Of a DNA stretch of 64,000 nt, positions 61,893 to 64,000 are shown piece after piece (positions within the stretch are counted from its first letter, which is position 1; each line of letters starts with the position of its first letter). The notes under the pieces are model-generated. The model did not search any database, was not told where the DNA came from, and worked only from the letters and a program-made list of their open reading frames with translations. The stretch is from Peribacillus tepidiphilus. GTDB taxonomy: Bacteria; Bacillota; Bacilli; Bacillales; DSM-1321. Made by a program: the position numbers and the translations under genes. The stretch covers positions 58,457-122,456 of the forward strand of contig NZ_WIAQ01000024.1 of the NCBI RefSeq assembly GCF_009466385.1, read 5' to 3'.

Positions 61893-62845
61893 TGGAGCTA
61901 AGAGAACAGCAAGATCATCGCATAGCTTCTGATATTCCCAATGAATGGTTCAGGCCAAAGGAAAGGGACCTGGCCGAAGCGGAAGCAGTTGTAAGGCCAA
62001 GTCTTTCTTTCTGGAAGGATGCATGGCGTAGACTATTAAAGAATAAGCTGGCGATGCTTGGATTGATATTCTTGGTTTTTCTTACCATTATGGCTATATT
62101 TGGCCCTATGCTGTCTCCTTATTCGGTAGATAGAGGAGTTCTTTCTGAACAAAATCTACCTCCTTCAGCTGAGCATTGGTTTGGTACGGATAATTTGGGA
62201 AGAGATGTTTTCACTCGGACTTGGTATGGTGCAAGGATTTCCTTATTTGTAGGGGTTGTTGCAGCTCTTATCGATTTTTTGATTGGCGTCATTTATGGTG
62301 GGATTGCAGGCTATAAAGGTGGAAGAGTTGATCATTACATGATGAGAGTGATCGAGATCTTATACGGTCTACCATATTTATTGGTGGTTATTTTACTAAT
62401 GGTTGTAATGGGACCAGGACTTTCTACCATTATCGTTGCGTTGACCGTAACCGGATGGCTCGGCATGGCCCGAATTGTTCGAGGACAAGTGATGCAAATT
62501 AAAAATTATGAATTTATTCTAGCATCGAAAACGTTTGGGACAAAAACACCTCGTATTCTAGTAAAAAACTTACTTCCTAATACAATGGGACCGATCATTG
62601 TCCAAATGACCTTGACCGTTCCTTCTGCAATCTTTGCTGAAGCGTTCTTGAGCTTCCTTGGTTTGGGAATCCAAGCTCCCTTTGCATCTTGGGGAGTTAT
62701 GGCAAATGAGGGACTGCCTACCATCCTATCTGGGCATTGGTGGCGCCTATTTTTTCCAGCATTATTTATTTCTCTGACCATGTTTTCCTTTAACGTAGTC
62801 GGTGATGGTTTACAGGATGCGCTCGATCCGAAATTAAGGAGGTAG
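61889..62845 (+). CDS. dppC: Dipeptide ABC transporter permease DppC
   Basis: A 318-residue permease with a long N-terminal cytoplasmic part, the OppC/DppC motif HWFGTDNLGRDVFTR, six helices and EAA loop FILASKTFGTKTPRILVKNLLPN. It is coupled to dppB by a 4-bp overlap with GGAGGGAAG inside the dppB end. Confidence 0.94.
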   Translation: MMELREQQDHRIASDIPNEWFRPKERDLAEAEAVVRPSLSFWKDAWRRLLKNKLAMLGLIFLVFLTIMAIFGPMLSPYSVDRGVLSEQNLPPSAEHWFGTDNLGRDVFTRTWYGARISLFVGVVAALIDFLIGVIYGGIAGYKGGRVDHYMMRVIEILYGLPYLLVVILLMVVMGPGLSTIIVALTVTGWLGMARIVRGQVMQIKNYEFILASKTFGTKTPRILVKNLLPNTMGPIIVQMTLTVPSAIFAEAFLSFLGLGIQAPFASWGVMANEGLPTILSGHWWRLFFPALFISLTMFSFNVVGDGLQDALDPKLRR

Positions 62846-62846
62846 G

Positions 62847-63848
62847 ATGATGGAAAAAGTACTGCAGGTAGAGAACCTCCATGTTTCTTTTACCACATAT
62901 GGTGGGGAAGTAAAAGCAGTTCGTGGTGTAACTTTTGACTTACATAAAGGTGAAACATTAGCCATTGTTGGGGAATCTGGATGCGGGAAAAGTGTCACCT
63001 CCCAGAGCATTATGAGGCTGATTCCAACGCCTCCTGGAAAAATTACAAATGGTTCCATTCTTTTTAAAGGGAAGGATTTGACGAGGCTATCCGACAAAGA
63101 AATGCGAAGCATCCGAGGTGCCGATATTTCAATGATCTTCCAAGATCCGATGACTGCCCTAAATCCAACGCTGACCATTGGAGATCAGCTTACAGAAGGA
63201 CTTATTCAGCACCAAAATATTTCCAAGGAAGAAGCGAAGAAAATGGCTCTTTCTATGCTTGAACTTGTTGGAATTCCCAGCCCTGAAACTCGTTTAAAGC
63301 AATATCCTCATCAATTCAGCGGAGGCATGCGCCAAAGAATCGTGATTGCAATGGCGCTTGTATGCCAGCCAGAGGTTTTAATAGCAGACGAACCGACGAC
63401 AGCATTGGATGTAACGATTCAAGCCCAAATTTTGGAGTTGTTTAAGGATATCCAAAAGAAAACAGGGGTTTCCATTATCTTAATTACACATGATTTAGGT
63501 GTAGTGGCCCAGGTAGCGGATCGAATTGCCGTTATGTATGCCGGGAAAATCGTGGAAATAGGAAATAGGCGGGAGATATTTTATAATCCCCAGCATCCAT
63601 ACACGAAAGGGCTTCTCAATTCAGTCCCGAGATTGGATATGGATGGCGATGATTTAATACCAATTCCCGGTTCACCGCCGGACTTATTTTCCCCTCCAAA
63701 GGGTTGCCCGTTTTCAGCCCGCTGTGCTTACGCCATGGAGGTTTGTGATCATGTTTATCCATATAAAACAAAACTTACGAAGAATCATTCTGTAGATTGT
63801 TGGCTACAGGATGAGCGAGCGAAAAGAATGCTGGCATCAATGAAATAA
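62847..63848 (+). CDS. dppD: Dipeptide ABC transporter ATP-binding protein DppD
   Basis: A 333-residue ATPase with Walker [10 protein letters not shown], signature FSGGMRQR, Walker [12 protein letters not shown] and switch ITHDLG. The C-terminal extension [15 protein letters not shown]...DCW keeps the four-cysteine pattern typical of OppD/DppD proteins, in contrast to the OppD-like protein at 14 kb. It follows dppC after 1 bp. In B. subtilis the binding protein DppE comes next; here the next 150 bp hold another sequence. Confidence 0.94.
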   Translation: MMEKVLQVENLHVSFTTYGGEVKAVRGVTFDLHKGETLAIVGESGCGKSVTSQSIMRLIPTPPGKITNGSILFKGKDLTRLSDKEMRSIRGADISMIFQDPMTALNPTLTIGDQLTEGLIQHQNISKEEAKKMALSMLELVGIPSPETRLKQYPHQFSGGMRQRIVIAMALVCQPEVLIADEPTTALDVTIQAQILELFKDIQKKTGVSIILITHDLGVVAQVADRIAVMYAGKIVEIGNRREIFYNPQHPYTKGLLNSVPRLDMDGDDLIPIPGSPPDLFSPPKGCPFSARCAYAMEVCDHVYPYKTKLTKNHSVDCWLQDERAKRMLASMK

Positions 63849-63882
63849 CACATAGATGACAAATAAGGTAGTGTCAAAAGTT

Positions 63883-63999
63883 CTATGAAAAACTAGTTCT
63901 AGGCATCTCCGCCAGGATTTCAGGAATAGCCAAGTCCGCAATCGCTCTTGACAAACAGTCGAAAAAGGTTGCGATACGGCCATCAAGGGCGAAGGGAAC
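63883..63999 (-). CDS. Partial ORF at window end, possible insertion-sequence gene
   Basis: On the minus strand the frame is open from the window edge to TAG at 63883, giving 38 residues: DGRIATFFDCLSRAIADLAI and then PEILAEMPRTSFS. The DNA is more GC-rich than dppD. It looks like the end of a gene running against dpp. A transposase is one guess, given REP-like TAGTGTCAAAAGTT just outside it; I cannot name the family. Confidence 0.35.
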   Translation of the reverse strand, partial: VPFALDGRIATFFDCLSRAIADLAIPEILAEMPRTSFS

Positions 64000-64000
64000 A

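Overview
The window is a 64 kb piece of a low-GC, spore-forming Gram-positive chromosome, most likely family Bacillaceae (Bacillus sensu lato). The support is internal: an alpha/beta SASP gene, a CotB-like/CotG-like coat gene pair, comK, ispA, dppABCD, glpPFKD with GlpP-type leader terminators, deoR-deoC-cdd-nupC, an S-box (SAM) riboswitch, and sites resembling CodY, CcpA (cre) and Fnr boxes. AGGAGG-type ribosome binding sites are usual. The species cannot be read from the sequence.

Layout. 0-7 kb: end of a GH65 disaccharide phosphorylase gene convergent with pgmB, an unknown secreted protein, and the fruRKA fructose operon. 7-14 kb: a spore-surface district with two Sm-like/CotB-type proteins, an ArsB/NhaD-type transporter preceded by a 43-aa peptide gene, a 16-unit Lys/Ser/His repeat protein divergent from the CotB-like gene, an LLM oxidoreductase, a DUF3219 protein and a SASP. 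14-20 kb: an oligopeptide ABC operon behind a CodY-like box, then a GC-rich repeat element. 20-26 kb: deoxyribonucleoside catabolism, an AmiS/UreI-like channel, small spore-type proteins and a YedK/HMCES homologue.

26-36.5 kb: a C4-dicarboxylate two-component system, then an apparent operon behind a perfect palindromic Fnr-like box. It encodes a DASS dicarboxylate carrier, a small Cys-pair protein, a two-subunit Fe-S fumarase, and a three-gene SdhA/SdhB/HdrB-like reductase with the cysteine pattern of 'type E' (SdhE-containing) succinate:quinone/fumarate reductases. Read together this is a complete route for anaerobic dicarboxylate import, dehydration to fumarate and reduction to succinate; the direction is inferred from the Fnr box and context.

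36.5-49 kb: cold-shock protein, GDPD phosphodiesterase, FtsX-type permease remnant, LysE exporter, comK, moeA-mobB, a YidC/Oxa1 lipoprotein insertase, hflX behind a possible uORF attenuator, an Xre regulator coupled to a 28-codon membrane peptide, and an orphan S-box gene. 49-57.5 kb: glycerol regulon and a serine dehydratase operon with a PTS EIIC-like permease. 58-64 kb: ispA with an endonuclease I homologue, then dppABCD behind a CodY-like box.

The most unusual non-coding structure is a set of four intergenic arrays (26.4, 36.5, 54.3 and 57.6 kb). They have three unrelated core sequences but the same architecture: a 20-21 bp unit with one half conserved and the other half variable. They are not CRISPRs and not coding.
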